DNA of 46,170 nt, taken from NCBI RefSeq assembly GCF_001463745.1, contig NZ_BBWJ01000015.1:1-46170 (forward strand). Direction: 5' to 3'. The DNA comes from Aureimonas sp. AU22. GTDB taxonomy: Bacteria > Pseudomonadota > Alphaproteobacteria > Rhizobiales > Rhizobiaceae. Position 1 is the stretch's first letter, and each line of letters opens with the position of its first letter. The notes under the pieces are model-generated. The model made no database searches. It worked only from the letters and a program-made list of their open reading frames with translations, and was not told where the DNA came from. Position numbers and translations under genes: made by a program. Positions 32,560 through 42,746 of the stretch are shown piece by piece.

Positions 32560-33972
32560 TCAGTCCTCCAGCACCCAGGTGTCCTTGGTGCCGCCGCCCT
32601 GGCTGGAGTTCACCACCAGCGATCCCTCCGTCAGCGCGACCCGCGTCAGGCCGCCCGGGATGATCTTCACCGTGTCGGACACGAGCACGAAGGGCCGCAG
32701 GTCCACATGGCGCGGGGCCAGGCCTTTCTCGGTCAGGATCGGCACCGTCGAGAGCGCCAGCGTCGGCTGGGCGATGTAGTTGCCCGGGCGCTCGCGCAGC
32801 TTGGCCGCAAAGGTCTCGCATTCCGCCTTCGAGGCGGCCGGCCCAACCAGCATGCCGTAGCCCCCCGAACCGTGCACCTCCTTCACCACCAGCTCGTGCA
32901 GGTGCTCGAGCACGTAGGCGAGGCTGTCCGCCTCCGCGCAGCGCCAGGTCGGCACGTTCTCCAGGATCGCCTTGCGACCCGTATAGAACTCCACGATGGC
33001 CGGCATGTAGGAGTAGATCGCCTTGTCGTCGGAGATGCCGGTGCCGGGCGCATTGGCGATGGTGATGCCGCCGTTTCGGTAGACGTCCATGATGCCGGGC
33101 ACGCCGAGCAGCGATTCGGGCTTGAAGGTGAGGGGATCGAGATAGGCGTCGTCGACCCGGCGGTAGAGCACGTCGATCGGCAGATAGCCTTGGGTGGTGC
33201 GCATGGCGATGCGCCCGTCGATCAGCTTGAGGTCCGAGCCCTCCACCAGTTCCACGCCCATCTGGTCGGCGAGGAAGGCATGTTCGTAGTAGGCCGAGTT
33301 GTGGATGCCGGGGGTGAGGATCGCGACGCGCGGGATACCGGTGGTCGCCTTCGGTGCCGTCGCCTGAAGCGAACGCCGGAGGTGGCGCGGATAGGTTTCC
33401 ACCGGCCGCACACGGTTCTGCGCGAAGAGCTCGGGAAACATCTGCATCATCGTTTCCCGGTTCTCGATCATGTAGGACACGCCGGACGGGGTCCGGGCGT
33501 TGTCCTCCAGAACGTAGAACTGGTTCTCCGCGGTGCGCACGATGTCGACGCCGATGATGTGGGTGTAGACGCCGCCCGGCGGGCGGAAGCCGACCATCTG
33601 CGGAATGAAGGCCTCGTTGCCCTCGATCAGGCGCTTCGGGACGATGCCGGCCTTCACGATCTCCTGATCGTGGTAGATGTCGTCGAGGAACGCGTTCAGC
33701 CCGCGCACCCGCTGCTCGATGCCTTCCGCCAGCACCGACCATTCCGAGCCGGAAATGATGCGCGGCACGAGATCGAAGGGGATCAGCCGCTCGGCCGCCT
33801 CTTCCTTGCCGTAGACGTTGAACGTTATGCCGGTGCGGCGGAAGAAGCCTTCGGCTTCGCCGGCCTTTGCAGCCAGCGTTGCGGGGACTTGGGCTTCGTA
33901 CCATGACTGGAAGCGACGATAGGGAGCGCGCACACCGTCGACCCCGTTCAGCATTTCGTCGAATCCGGCCAA
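32560..33972 (-). CDS. Circularly permuted ATP-grasp protein of the Anbu operon
   Basis: 470 aa, COG2308. GFRPPGGVYTHIIGVDIVRTAENQFYVLEDNARTPSGVSYMIENR contains the conserved acidic/Asn metal site (FYVLEDN-R-PSG), with SAYYEHAFLADQMG, GYLPIDVLYRRVDD, IANAPGTGISDDKAIYSYMP and 'EVHGSGGYGMLVGPAAS' as further family blocks. The fold joins amino acids or carboxylates to amines with ATP. It is the first gene of the Anbu unit. The start is TTG at 33972, supported by GAGGAGACGAGGC just upstream; an ATG 15 bases downstream is the alternative. Product unknown. Confidence 0.93.
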   Translation of the reverse strand: MAGFDEMLNGVDGVRAPYRRFQSWYEAQVPATLAAKAGEAEGFFRRTGITFNVYGKEEAAERLIPFDLVPRIISGSEWSVLAEGIEQRVRGLNAFLDDIYHDQEIVKAGIVPKRLIEGNEAFIPQMVGFRPPGGVYTHIIGVDIVRTAENQFYVLEDNARTPSGVSYMIENRETMMQMFPELFAQNRVRPVETYPRHLRRSLQATAPKATTGIPRVAILTPGIHNSAYYEHAFLADQMGVELVEGSDLKLIDGRIAMRTTQGYLPIDVLYRRVDDAYLDPLTFKPESLLGVPGIMDVYRNGGITIANAPGTGISDDKAIYSYMPAIVEFYTGRKAILENVPTWRCAEADSLAYVLEHLHELVVKEVHGSGGYGMLVGPAASKAECETFAAKLRERPGNYIAQPTLALSTVPILTEKGLAPRHVDLRPFVLVSDTVKIIPGGLTRVALTEGSLVVNSSQGGGTKDTWVLED

Positions 33973-34157
33973 GCCTCGTCTCCTCGCTGCTATGCAACAT
34001 CAGAATGCGCCAAACGCGGCAGATTCCAAGATGCCTTGCGCGTTCGATGCGATATTCTGTCCAAAGCGGAGGCCGGCGACGAATGTGCGCAGGGTTGGGC
34101 CAGTGGGCGAAGGCGGTGCGGCTTGCGGCGCGAGCGCAGGCGAGGGGGTAGGGTCGT

Positions 34158-35135
34158 ATGAGCAAGGCGACGGAGGAGGCTTCGGCCCGTCTGGACGATG
34201 CGGCACGCGCCGGTTGGCTCTACTACATCGCCGGCAACACGCAGGAGGAGATCGCCGTCAAGCTCGGCATCTCCCGTCAAGGCGCGCAGCGGCTGGTTTC
34301 GCTCTCGGTCTCCGCCGGGCTCGTGAAGGTGCGTATCGACCATCCGATCGCCGCCTGCCTCGAACTCGGCCGGCAGCTGGTGGAGCGTTTCGGCCTGCGT
34401 TCCGCGGAGGTCGTGCCGTCCGACCCCGAATCGCCATCGACGACGCTCGGCATCGCCGAGGCATGCGCCGCGCGAATCGAACGGACGCTGCTGCGTCCCG
34501 AACCCCTCGTGATCGGCGTCGGTACGGGGCGCACCCTGCGCGCGGCGGTGGAGAACCTGCCCCGCATGCGCTGCCCGCAGCACCGCCTTGTCTCGCTCAC
34601 CGGCAACATCGCGCCGGACGGATCGGCGGCGATCTACAACGTCATCTTCTCACTGGCCGACAAGATCGACGCCGCGCACTATCCCATGCCCCTGCCGGTG
34701 GTCGCATCCTCGCCCGAGGAGCGCGCGTTGCTGCATCAGCAGAAGGTCGTGCAGGCGTCGCTGGAACTCGCCCGGGAAGCCGACATCGCCTTCATCGGCA
34801 TCGGCGAGGTCGGACCGCAGGCGCAGCTTCTGATGGACCGGTTCATTTCCGAGACGGAACGCGACGAACTGGTCGCCACCGGCGGGATCGGCGAAGTGGT
34901 CGGCTGGGTCTATGATGCGGACGGCCGGATCCTCGACTGCGCCTTCAACAAGCGCGTGGTCAGCCCGCCCTTTCCCCTCGGGTCCGGAACGGAGGTCATC
35001 GGCGTGGCCATGGGAGCGTCGAAGCGCGACAGCATACTGGCGGCGCTCAAGGGGCATCTCGTCGGCGGCCTGATCACGGACGAGCGCACGGCCGCGGCGC
35101 TTCTCGAGGCGCCGGCGTCCGGGAAGGGGGCGTGA
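34158..35135 (+). CDS. SorC family transcriptional regulator
   Basis: 325 aa. An N-terminal helix-turn-helix (about 18-60: AGWLYYIAGNTQEEIAVKLG, then SRQGAQRLVSLS) is joined to a sugar-binding domain from about residue 65: LVIGVGTGRTLRAAV, RLVSLTGNIAPDG, DIAFIGIGEVG, and 'GWVYDADGRILDCAFNKRVV' near 245-265. The family senses a phosphorylated sugar or polyol and usually controls an adjacent catabolic or transport operon. It precedes the SmoEFGK-type importer by 136 bp on the same strand, so it is probably its regulator; a palindrome at 35183-35198 is a candidate operator. Confidence 0.93.
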   Translation: MSKATEEASARLDDAARAGWLYYIAGNTQEEIAVKLGISRQGAQRLVSLSVSAGLVKVRIDHPIAACLELGRQLVERFGLRSAEVVPSDPESPSTTLGIAEACAARIERTLLRPEPLVIGVGTGRTLRAAVENLPRMRCPQHRLVSLTGNIAPDGSAAIYNVIFSLADKIDAAHYPMPLPVVASSPEERALLHQQKVVQASLELAREADIAFIGIGEVGPQAQLLMDRFISETERDELVATGGIGEVVGWVYDADGRILDCAFNKRVVSPPFPLGSGTEVIGVAMGASKRDSILAALKGHLVGGLITDERTAAALLEAPASGKGA

Positions 35136-35182
35136 GAGGGCGGGGCTTCTGTGCAAAAGGGCTCTTCCGCTGCGATGCAGCG

Positions 35183-35198
35183 TGTGAATCATTTGACA
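35183..35198. promoter_or_regulatory. Palindrome (candidate SorC operator) overlapping a -35 box of smoE
   Basis: TGTGAATCATTTGACA has half-sites TGTGAA and TTGACA arranged as TGTnAA-N4-TTnACA. The right half is itself TTGACA, a perfect sigma-70 -35 hexamer (35193-35198), followed 17 bases later by GAATTT (35216-35221), a poor -10. The position, 74 bases before the smoE start and directly behind the SorC gene, fits repression by promoter occlusion. Regulation is inferred. Confidence 0.5.
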
Positions 35199-35271
35199 CC
35201 TTGGTAAGCCGATGAGAATTTGCTCGCAGAGTGGGTATTTGCCCATCACATAGCTTGGGAGGCTATCGACT

Positions 35272-36591
35272 ATGAACCAACGGTTTTGGATCGCGGGCGC
35301 AATGGCGCTTGCCGCGTCGGTCGCTCTGCCGGCCCAGGCGCAGACCACGCTGACGATTGGCACGGTCAACAACAGCGACATGATCCGCATGCAGGGTCTG
35401 ACGGGCGAGTTCACGAAGGCGCACCCGGACATCCAGGTGAACTGGGTCACGCTGGAAGAGAACATCCTGCGCCAGCGCGTGACCACCGACATCGCGACCA
35501 AGGGCGGACAGTTCGACATCATGACCATCGGCACCTACGAGGTTCCGATCTGGTCGAAGCAGCAGTGGCTGGCCCCGCTCGACAATCTCGGCGCCGAGTA
35601 CGACGCCGACGACCTCCTGCCGCCGATCCGCGCGGCCCTGTCGACCGACGGCAAGCTCTACGCCGCCCCGTTCTATGCCGAGAGCGTCATGACGCTCTAC
35701 CGCAAGGATCTCCTGGAGAAGGCCGGGCTCACCATGCCCGAGAAGCCGACCTGGGACTTCATCGCCGAAGCCGCTGAGAAGATGACCGACACGTCGGCCG
35801 GGGTCTACGGCATCTGCCTGCGCGGCAAGCCGGGCTGGGGCGAGAACATGGCCTTCCTCGGCAACATGGCTCGCGAGTTCGGCGCCAACTACTTCGACGC
35901 CTCCTGGAAGCCGCAGTTCGAGAGCGAGGGCTGGAAGAAGGCCGTCACCCTCTACGTCGACCTGATGACGAAGTACGGACCTCCGGGCTCGGCCTCCAAC
36001 GGCTTCAACGAGAACCTCTCGCTGTTCGGCCAGGGCAAGTGCGGCATGTGGATGGACGCCACCGTCGCGGCGTCGTTCGTGACCGATCCGAAGCAGAGCC
36101 AGGTCGCCGACAAGGTCGGGTTCGCCCCGGCTCCCTGCGGCACCGACAGCTGCCCGAACGAGGGCGCGAACTGGCTCTGGGCCTGGTCGCTCGGCATTCC
36201 CGCTTCGTCGCAGAAGAAGGAAGCCGCCGAGACGTTCATCTCCTGGGCGACCTCGAAGGCCTATGCCGAACTCGTCGCCTCGAAGGAGGGTTGGGCCAAC
36301 GTTCCTCCGGGCACGCGCTCGTCGCTCTATGCCAACGAGAACTACACCAAGGCCGCGCCTTTCGCCGCTCAGACGCTCGCCGCGATCAACAAGGCCGATC
36401 CGTCGATGGGCCCGGACAAGCCCTATGTCGGCCTTCAGTTCGCTGCGATCCCCGAGTTCCAGGGTCTCGGCACGGCGGTCGGCCAGGTGATGGCAGCCGC
36501 CCTGTCGGGTCAGCAGACCGTGGATCAGGCACTGGCCGCCGCGCAGGCTCAGGCGACCCGCGAGATGACGCGCGCCGGCTACATAAAGTAG
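35272..36591 (+). CDS. smoE: Polyol (sorbitol/mannitol) ABC transporter substrate-binding protein
   Basis: 439 aa. The signal peptide ends ALPAQAQ (about residue 23). The mature part is a SBP_bac_1 domain: LTIGTVNNSDMIRMQGLTGEF, GQFDIMTIGTYEVPIW, 'LYAAPFYAESVMTLYRKDLL' and NEGANWLWAWSLGIP. Overall these match the SmoE sorbitol/mannitol binding proteins of Rhodobacter and Sinorhizobium. Two Cys in PAPCGTDSCPNE may form a disulfide. GGGAGG sits upstream of the ATG. First gene of the importer operon; a hairpin follows it at 36601-36625. Confidence 0.92.
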   Translation: MNQRFWIAGAMALAASVALPAQAQTTLTIGTVNNSDMIRMQGLTGEFTKAHPDIQVNWVTLEENILRQRVTTDIATKGGQFDIMTIGTYEVPIWSKQQWLAPLDNLGAEYDADDLLPPIRAALSTDGKLYAAPFYAESVMTLYRKDLLEKAGLTMPEKPTWDFIAEAAEKMTDTSAGVYGICLRGKPGWGENMAFLGNMAREFGANYFDASWKPQFESEGWKKAVTLYVDLMTKYGPPGSASNGFNENLSLFGQGKCGMWMDATVAASFVTDPKQSQVADKVGFAPAPCGTDSCPNEGANWLWAWSLGIPASSQKKEAAETFISWATSKAYAELVASKEGWANVPPGTRSSLYANENYTKAAPFAAQTLAAINKADPSMGPDKPYVGLQFAAIPEFQGLGTAVGQVMAAALSGQQTVDQALAAAQAQATREMTRAGYIK

Positions 36592-36600
36592 TCGAGATCC

Positions 36601-36625
36601 GCTCCCCGGCTTCGGGTCGGGGAGC
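36601..36625 (+). promoter_or_regulatory. Intercistronic hairpin between smoE and smoF
   Basis: GCTCCCC (36601-36607) pairs perfectly with GGGGAGC (36619-36625) around 11 bases. A second stem GCCGGC (36714-36719)/GCCGGC (36729-36734) lies further down the same 172-bp gap. Such a structure after a binding-protein gene commonly gives it more transcript than the permeases. No T-run, so it is not a full terminator. Confidence 0.6.
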
Positions 36626-36763
36626 GCCGTCTTCCTCTGCCAAGGCGTGGCCCACCGGGCCGCGCCGCATCCGTTTCACCCCAAGCGAACTCCAGCGCCT
36701 TTGCGCAGCCGCCGCCGGCTTCGAGCCCGCCGGCGCCGCATCGGCCTTTTCGGGAGCGAACCT

Positions 36764-37627
36764 ATGGCGACGACGCATACGCGGTCTGCGGCCCGACTGA
36801 TGGTGGCCCCGTCCGTCATCGCGCTGTTCATCTGGATGATCGTGCCGCTGGCGTTGACGCTGTGGTTCTCGACGCTCCGCTACACCTACTACGACCCCCT
36901 GACGCCCTTTATCGGGATCGAGAACTACACCTACTTCCTGACCGACCCGCGCTTCATCAGCGCCTTCCAGAACACGCTGATCCTCGTCGGCGGGGTTCTC
37001 TGCATCACCGTGATCGGCGGTACGTTGATCGCGCTTCTCCTCGACCAGCAGTTCTTCGGCCAGTCTCCGGTGCGCCTTCTGGTGCTCGCGCCCTTCTTCG
37101 TCATGCCGACGGTGGCGGCCCTCGTCTGGAAGAACATGATGATGAACCCGGTCTACGGCGTCATCGCACAGGCGCTGTCGGCCGTCGGCCTGCCGCCCGT
37201 GGACTGGCTGACCAATTATCCGCTCCTTTCGATCATCATCATCGTCGCCTGGCAGTGGCTGCCGTTCGCGACGCTGATCCTCCTGACGTCGCTCCAGTCC
37301 TTGTCGGAGGACCAGAAGGAGGCGGCCGAGATGGACGGCGCGAAGGCGCTGTCGATCTTCTGGTACATCACGCTGCCGCACATGAAGCGCGCGATCACGG
37401 TGGTGATCCTGATCCAGACGATCTTCCTTCTGTCGGTCTATGCCGAGATCTTCGTGACCACCGGCGGCGGTGTGTCCTCGTCCAACCTGCCGTTCCTGAT
37501 CGCGTCCGTGATTACGCTGGAAGGGGACGTCGGCACGGCCTCGGCCGGCGGCATCGTTGCCGTGGTGCTCGCCAACATCGTGTCGATCTTCCTCGTGCGC
37601 CTCGTCGGCAAGAATCTGGAGGCCTGA
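36764..37627 (+). CDS. smoF: Polyol ABC transporter permease
   Basis: 287 aa with six membrane helices, MalF-type. SAARLMVAPSVIALFIWMIVP opens helix 1; FIGIENYTYFLTDPRFISAFQNTL is the family's periplasmic block, and EAAEMDGAKALSIFWYITLP is the EAA loop (about 195-214) for the ATPase. The ATG at 36764 has GGGAG 8 bases upstream; the longer frame adds a non-membrane basic tail with no Shine-Dalgarno. Followed by smoG after one base (TGAGATG). Forms a heterodimer with SmoG. Confidence 0.92.
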   Translation: MATTHTRSAARLMVAPSVIALFIWMIVPLALTLWFSTLRYTYYDPLTPFIGIENYTYFLTDPRFISAFQNTLILVGGVLCITVIGGTLIALLLDQQFFGQSPVRLLVLAPFFVMPTVAALVWKNMMMNPVYGVIAQALSAVGLPPVDWLTNYPLLSIIIIVAWQWLPFATLILLTSLQSLSEDQKEAAEMDGAKALSIFWYITLPHMKRAITVVILIQTIFLLSVYAEIFVTTGGGVSSSNLPFLIASVITLEGDVGTASAGGIVAVVLANIVSIFLVRLVGKNLEA

Positions 37628-37628
37628 G

Positions 37629-38459
37629 ATGGCGCGCCGCGTTTCCACCCAGCGCAAGATCGGAATGACGGTTCTCGCCTGGGCCGTCGGTCTCCTCATC
37701 TTCTTTCCCATCCTCTGGACGGTGCTCACCTCGTTCAAGACCGAGCTCGACGCCATTTCCATTCCGCCGAAGTTCCTGTTCTTCGACTGGACGACGGAGA
37801 ACTACCGGACAATCCAGGAGCAGCGGAACTACTTCTCCTTCCTGATGAACTCCGTCTATCTGGCGCTCGGCTCCACCGCGCTCGGTCTCGTGTTCGCCAT
37901 TCCCGCGGCTTGGGCCATGGCCTTCTCGCCGACGGCCAAGACGCGCGGCGTGCTCCTGTGGATGCTGTCCACGAAGATGATGCCGGCCGTCGGCGCGCTG
38001 GTGCCCGTCACGATCATTTTCCGCGACACCGGGCTGATGGACACCCGCTTCGGCCTGATCGTGATCCTGTTCCTGATCAACCTGCCGATCATCGTCTGGA
38101 TGCTCTACACCTACTTCAAGGAGATCCCCGGCGAGATCCTGGAGGCGGCGCGCATGGACGGAGCGAACCTCCGGCAGGAGCTGTTCCGGGTCCTGGCACC
38201 GATGGCGCTACCGGGCATCGCCTCGACGGTTCTCCTCAACGTCATCCTCGCCTGGAACGAGGCCTTCTGGACGCTGTTGCTGACGACCACGAACGCGGCG
38301 CCGCTCACCGCCTTCATCGCCTCGTTCTCCAGCCCGCAGGGCAATTTCTACGCCAAGCTTTCGGCCGCCTCGACCCTCGCGATCGCGCCGATCCTCATCA
38401 TCGGCTGGTTCTCCCAGAAGCAGCTTGTCCGCGGCCTGACGTTCGGCGCCGTGAAGTAA
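37629..38459 (+). CDS. smoG: Polyol ABC transporter permease
   Basis: 276 aa, six helices, MalG-type. [22 protein letters not shown] and [17 protein letters not shown] are standard, and '[19 protein letters not shown]' (about 112-130) is highly typical of sorbitol/mannitol permeases SmoG/MtlG. The EAA loop is [20 protein letters not shown]. The ATG begins one base after smoF. Part of smoEFGK. Confidence 0.94.
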   Translation: MARRVSTQRKIGMTVLAWAVGLLIFFPILWTVLTSFKTELDAISIPPKFLFFDWTTENYRTIQEQRNYFSFLMNSVYLALGSTALGLVFAIPAAWAMAFSPTAKTRGVLLWMLSTKMMPAVGALVPVTIIFRDTGLMDTRFGLIVILFLINLPIIVWMLYTYFKEIPGEILEAARMDGANLRQELFRVLAPMALPGIASTVLLNVILAWNEAFWTLLLTTTNAAPLTAFIASFSSPQGNFYAKLSAASTLAIAPILIIGWFSQKQLVRGLTFGAVK

Positions 38460-38482
38460 GAAGAAGCCTTGGGAGCAGCGAC

Positions 38483-39484
<1,002 letters not shown>

Positions 39485-39627
39485 TCGAGACAGCGCGGTC
39501 CTCGCGTGCGGCTGCCTTGGCCGAAGACCGTTCGCCCACCGGTGGCGCTTCCAACTGAAAGCCGGAAGCCATAAACGGAGGGGGACGGGAGCCGCGCAAA
39601 GGCTCCGCGGCGAACGGAAGCGTGTGT

Positions 39628-41958
39628 ATGCGGCGTTATGTGACGACCCTGCGGGCCCTTGAGCCTGACCGGTCCGGCGGCGGAGCCTCGGCGACAGCAG
39701 GGGCTGCGGCGAAGACCGGCGCGCGGGTCGTCTTCGACGGTCTGCCTGCCGACCTTCCGTCGGGCCTCTATCGGTTGCGCCCCCGCTCCGGCAAACGCCT
39801 CGATGTCACGGAATCGCTGCAGGCGATCGTCGAGAACCGGGATGGCACCCGAACGCCGCTGCCTCTGTCCGCCCACGAGCGCAGTATCGGCGGCGAAACC
39901 GCGATCTATTTCGTCCTGCCGCCGCACGTGCGCGATCTCGAAGCCAACGTGCCGCTCCAGACCGATCCCAGCGACGTCGGGACGGTCGAGGTGCGACGCG
40001 TGTCGACGACGCTCCATAGGGTCCGCCGCGCAGGCGAGGGTGCTCTCTCCCGTTTGCGGCACGAGGGTGCGGTCCGCGAGATCGCCGGCATGCTCTGGAG
40101 CGCGTATCGACGTGGGGGCCTCGGCGGACTGCGAAGGACGCTGCGGGAGGGAACAGAGCGTGCGAGCCGCCGGGTGCAGGACGAGGCGAACTGGCGGCTC
40201 GATGCGTTCGCGCAGCGAACCGCTGCCGACAACGCCGCGGTTGTCGTGGATTTGCAGGCGGGCATTGCCGAGGCAGGCCGTCCGACCCTGTCGTTGATCG
40301 TGCCGGTCTACAAACCGCGACCGGAATGGTTCGGCGGCCTTCTGGCAAGCCTCGCGGAACAGACCGATCAGGACTTCGAGGCGATCTTCGTGTTCGATGG
40401 TCCGCAGGAGGACTGGGAGCGCGCCTGCCGGGACGCTCCCGGCGGCACGTTCGCGCGGCGGACGATCACGCTCGATCGAAACGAAGGCGTCTCGGCAGCC
40501 ACCAATGCCGGTATCCGGGCGGCGACCGGCGACTACACGCTTGTCCTCGACCACGACGATCTCGTCGACCCCAGCCTCGTCGCCCTGTTTCGCGCCGCTG
40601 CCGCCAGCACTGGGGCCGATATGCTCTATGCCGACGAGGCGATCGCCGATGAGGAGATGGCGCGCATCCTGCGCCCGCTGTCACGCGGCCGTTTCGACCT
40701 CCGCTTCTACCTCAGCCATCCCTACATCGTGCATCCGATCGCGATCCGCCGTTCGGTGTCGATTGCGGCCGGTCTTCTCGACGAGTCCATGGCCGTCTCG
40801 CACGACGTGGACTACTTCCTGCGCTGCGTCGGACAGTCGCGTTCGGTGACGCATATTCCGCTGGTGCTCTACTACTGGCGTACCCATGCCGGCAGCCTCG
40901 GCCACGAGAAGCGCGATCTCGTCGCGCGCTCGACCCGCAATGCGATCGAGCGATTCCTCGGCGCGAACACGGCCTGGCCCCGCTTCGACGTGACCGATGG
41001 CGCGACCTTCAATACCTATGTCGTCCGACCGCCGCTGCCGGACGGGGCGCGGGCGGCCGTCGTGATCCCGACGAGGAACCGCGGCGAAATCCTTGCCACC
41101 TGCCTGCGGTCGATCGAGGCCACGCGGGCCGCGAACACCGTGCCGTTCGACGTCTTCGTGATCGACCACGAAAGCGATGAACCTGCGACGACGTCCCTGC
41201 TCCGCGAGGAAACCGACGCCGGGCGCATCACCGTCCTCCCCCATTCCGGTCCATGGAACTACGCCGAGATCAACAACGCGGCCGTGCGCCCCATCGTGGT
41301 GATGGATCGGCACTCGCATCTCGTCTTCATGAACAACGACATCGAGTTGCGCACGCCCGACTGGCTCGATGCGATGCTCACGCAGTTCGCGTACGGCGAC
41401 GTCGGGGCCGTCGGATGCTGCCTGACCTACCCCACCGGCGAGATCCAGCATGCGGGCGTCATCGTCGGCCTGTTCGACAAGGCCGAGCACTCGCACAAGT
41501 TCCTTCCCTACGACGACGTCGCGGGGAAGGGGCGCGATCCCGGCTACATGGGTTCGCTCGTCGCCACGCGCGACTATGCGGCGGTCACCGCCGCGCTCAT
41601 GGCTGTGCCCGTCGCGGCGTTCCAGAGCGTCGGCGGGTTCGACGAGAAGCTGGCGGTCGGCTTCAACGACACCGACCTGTGCCTTCGTCTCGGCGAGATC
41701 GGCCTCGCCTCGACCTATGTCGGCAGCGTCACCGCCATCCACTACGAATCGATCTCCCGGGGTAAGTCCGACACCGACACGCACCCTGACGACACCCATC
41801 TCTTCACCACGCGCCATGCGGCATCCATCCGCGATGGAGACCCGCATTGGGGGCTGATGATGAACTGGTCGTCGACGCGGGCGGACGTAATGCGCACCCG
41901 GCAGAAGCCGTTCCGCCTGCGCACCGTTCCCGTTCGCCTGCCGCGCGCAGACGCGTAA
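39628..41958 (+). CDS. Tandem GT2 glycosyltransferase with N-terminal accessory domain
   Basis: 776 aa. Residues 1-205 are an accessory region with a beta-rich N-terminus (about 30-120) and basic helices. Residues about 215-440 are a first GT-A domain: LSLIVPVYKPRPEWFGGLLAS, DRNEGVSAATNAGIR, DHDD as the metal-binding DxD motif, and SHDVDYFLRC. Residues about 470-710 are a second: AAVVIPTRNRGEILATCLRSIE, FMNNDIELRTPDWLD, 'FQSVGGFDEKLAVGFNDTDL'. Two active domains in one chain suggest a processive or two-linkage transferase in surface polysaccharide synthesis, cytoplasmic side. The neighbouring Wzt/Wzm exporter and rhamnose genes agree. The start at ATG 39628 is behind CGGAAG; a GTG two codons earlier is possible. 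The gene is 143 bp past smoK. Confidence 0.88.
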   Translation: MRRYVTTLRALEPDRSGGGASATAGAAAKTGARVVFDGLPADLPSGLYRLRPRSGKRLDVTESLQAIVENRDGTRTPLPLSAHERSIGGETAIYFVLPPHVRDLEANVPLQTDPSDVGTVEVRRVSTTLHRVRRAGEGALSRLRHEGAVREIAGMLWSAYRRGGLGGLRRTLREGTERASRRVQDEANWRLDAFAQRTAADNAAVVVDLQAGIAEAGRPTLSLIVPVYKPRPEWFGGLLASLAEQTDQDFEAIFVFDGPQEDWERACRDAPGGTFARRTITLDRNEGVSAATNAGIRAATGDYTLVLDHDDLVDPSLVALFRAAAASTGADMLYADEAIADEEMARILRPLSRGRFDLRFYLSHPYIVHPIAIRRSVSIAAGLLDESMAVSHDVDYFLRCVGQSRSVTHIPLVLYYWRTHAGSLGHEKRDLVARSTRNAIERFLGANTAWPRFDVTDGATFNTYVVRPPLPDGARAAVVIPTRNRGEILATCLRSIEATRAANTVPFDVFVIDHESDEPATTSLLREETDAGRITVLPHSGPWNYAEINNAAVRPIVVMDRHSHLVFMNNDIELRTPDWLDAMLTQFAYGDVGAVGCCLTYPTGEIQHAGVIVGLFDKAEHSHKFLPYDDVAGKGRDPGYMGSLVATRDYAAVTAALMAVPVAAFQSVGGFDEKLAVGFNDTDLCLRLGEIGLASTYVGSVTAIHYESISRGKSDTDTHPDDTHLFTTRHAASIRDGDPHWGLMMNWSSTRADVMRTRQKPFRLRTVPVRLPRADA

Positions 41959-41982
41959 GCGCGGGTTGCGACGGCTGACGCC

Positions 41983-42741
41983 TCAGGCTTCCTGCGCAAT
42001 GGACGCGTGGTAGGCCGCAAGCACCTCTTCGATGTCCCCCTGCATGCGCACGCGACCATGCTCCATCCACAGGGCGGTCGTGCACCATTGGCGCAGGAGT
42101 TCGTCCGAGTGCGAAGCGAGCACCAGAAGGCCGGCCTCGCCGATGAAGGTGCGCATGCGCTCCTTCGCCTGCTGCAGGAAAGCGGCGTCGCCGGCGCCGA
42201 TGCCCTCGTCGATGAGAAGGATGTCCGGCCGGATGGAGGTCGATACGGCGAAGGCGAGGCGCGTCGCCATGCCGCTCGAATAGGTGCGCAGCGGCATGTC
42301 GAGGAAGGCGCCGAGGTCGCTGACGCCGCCGATCTCGTCCATGCGCTGACGGATCTCGGACTTGGTGAAGCCGAGCAGCCGCCCGCGCAGGATGATGTTG
42401 TCCCAGCCCGTCGCGTCCGGATCCATTCCGAAGGCCAGGTCGAACATCGGCGCGACGTCGCCATCGACGACGACGCGGCCACCCGTCGGCGCGTAGATAC
42501 CTGCCATGACCCGCAGCATGGTGGACTTGCCGGCGCCATTGTGGCCGACGAGCCCGATGCGCGTGCCGTGGTCGAGCTGCAGCGTCAGCCCGTCGATCGC
42601 ACGCACGCTCATCCGCTTGGTGTCGCGGGGCGAGATCTGGCCGCCGGTGGCCGCCGAGATGATGTTGTTCTTGAACGACCGGTTGGTGGCGTTGAAGACC
42701 GGGATGTCGACGCTGACGTCGTGGAAGGTGATGGAGGCCAT
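41983..42741 (-). CDS. Polysaccharide ABC exporter ATPase (Wzt/KpsT type)
   Basis: 252 aa. Walker A GHNGAGKST (about 66-74), signature TYSSGMATRLAFAVSTSI, Walker B DILLIDEGIGAGDAAF, and LVLASHSDELL. 'NATNRSFKNNIISAATGG' and 'RMSVRAIDGLTLQLDHGTRIGLVGHNG' are typical of O-antigen and capsule exporter ATPases. It ends soon after the nucleotide domain, without the C-terminal carbohydrate-binding domain of E. coli O9a Wzt; export should therefore not depend on recognition of a modified chain end (inference). The permease gene lies just upstream with 5 bases between. It converges on the tandem glycosyltransferase. Confidence 0.9.
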   Translation of the reverse strand: MASITFHDVSVDIPVFNATNRSFKNNIISAATGGQISPRDTKRMSVRAIDGLTLQLDHGTRIGLVGHNGAGKSTMLRVMAGIYAPTGGRVVVDGDVAPMFDLAFGMDPDATGWDNIILRGRLLGFTKSEIRQRMDEIGGVSDLGAFLDMPLRTYSSGMATRLAFAVSTSIRPDILLIDEGIGAGDAAFLQQAKERMRTFIGEAGLLVLASHSDELLRQWCTTALWMEHGRVRMQGDIEEVLAAYHASIAQEA

Positions 42742-42746
42742 CGGGA

